Positions 63,913 through 64,000 of a DNA stretch of 64,000 bases are shown here, one piece after another. The stretch is from Neorhizobium lilium (GTDB lineage Bacteria > Pseudomonadota > Alphaproteobacteria > Rhizobiales > Rhizobiaceae). The notes beneath the pieces are model-generated. The model worked only from the letters and a program-made list of their open reading frames with translations. It was not told the DNA's origin and ran no database searches. Positions within the stretch are counted from its first letter, which is position 1. Each line of letters opens with the position of its first letter. The stretch is from the NCBI RefSeq assembly GCF_004053875.1, contig NZ_SBIP01000006.1, positions 62,001-126,000 of the forward strand, read 5' to 3'. The position numbers were made by a program, and so were the translations under genes.

Positions 63913-64000
63913 TTCTTAATTGCGCCGGCCCGTGTTCGCCAGCAGGTGTGCGGACGGCGCAATGACTTGAAGCAGTGAGTGCTGTTCCAGAAGCTGGCAG

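Noticed and set aside
1-64000. CRISPR arrays, toxin-antitoxin pairs, prophage genes and replication origins
   Set aside because: I looked for regularly spaced repeats, small overlapping gene pairs, phage structural or integrase motifs and replication initiator genes, and saw none.

Overview
The window looks like an accessory, catabolism-rich stretch of an alphaproteobacterial genome, most likely Rhizobiales (Rhizobium/Agrobacterium or Brucella/Ochrobactrum type). The evidence is the density of ABC and tripartite tricarboxylate uptake systems, Tat-type solute-binding proteins, GntR/RpiR/ROK/LysR regulators each sitting beside its operon, and a tartrate-type dehydrogenase. I see no rRNA, tRNA, CRISPR array, plasmid replication gene or intact transposase. 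The assignment rests on gene content, not on a marker gene.

0.15-9.9 kb: one minus-strand operon, read from right to left. It encodes a TctC-type binding protein, a tartrate/D-malate-type dehydrogenase (ttuC-like), TctB, TctA, an exported metallo-beta-lactamase-fold hydrolase, an amidohydrolase of the lactonase/PDC-hydrolase group, a second TctC protein and a glycerate 2-kinase. A divergent FCD-type GntR regulator and a 12-bp palindrome over the operon promoter complete the module. It reads as uptake and breakdown of a hydroxy-dicarboxylate or its ester/lactone down to 2-phosphoglycerate.

10.2-24.1 kb: after an AraC fragment comes a large sugar locus, eleven genes on the minus strand plus one divergent gene. 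It has a MalFGK-type importer with a PfkB kinase, an RbsABC-type importer with a second PfkB kinase and an RpiR regulator, a xylose-isomerase-like TIM-barrel protein, and a divergent RbsD/FucU mutarotase. A similar 28-bp half-symmetric motif lies upstream of both halves. The sugar cannot be named from sequence.

24.1-25.8 kb is a gene graveyard (broken YchJ-like, SDR and LysR pieces). 25.8-31 kb holds a DJ-1/PfpI protein, a DUF924 gene with one in-frame stop, LtrA, a small membrane protein and a large MscS channel. 31.2-36.3 kb is a four-gene SDR/aldehyde dehydrogenase operon with a divergent LysR gene and a clear inverted-repeat operator. 36.4-39.8 kb is an AraC - HdeD/papain-like fusion - MFS operon. 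40.2-43.8 kb carries small envelope genes (TRIC, DUF1508, Gly-rich, DUF3011, DUF4424, lipoprotein). A broken chemoreceptor follows.

45.5-56.8 kb: a complete GH42 beta-galactosidase operon (binding protein, two permeases, ATPase, GH42) with a convergent ROK regulator. It lies between two same-direction copies of a DHA2-type efflux gene, a truncated frameshifted copy on the left and an intact copy on the right; both abut a short IS66-transposase-like tail. 55.9-64 kb holds four LysR genes interleaved with redox and efflux genes (aldo/keto reductase, MFS, ABM monooxygenase, MDR-type dehydrogenase).

A recurring design: in all four transport operons the binding-protein gene that leads the transporter set, or precedes its membrane genes, is followed at once by a perfect or near-perfect intercistronic stem-loop.
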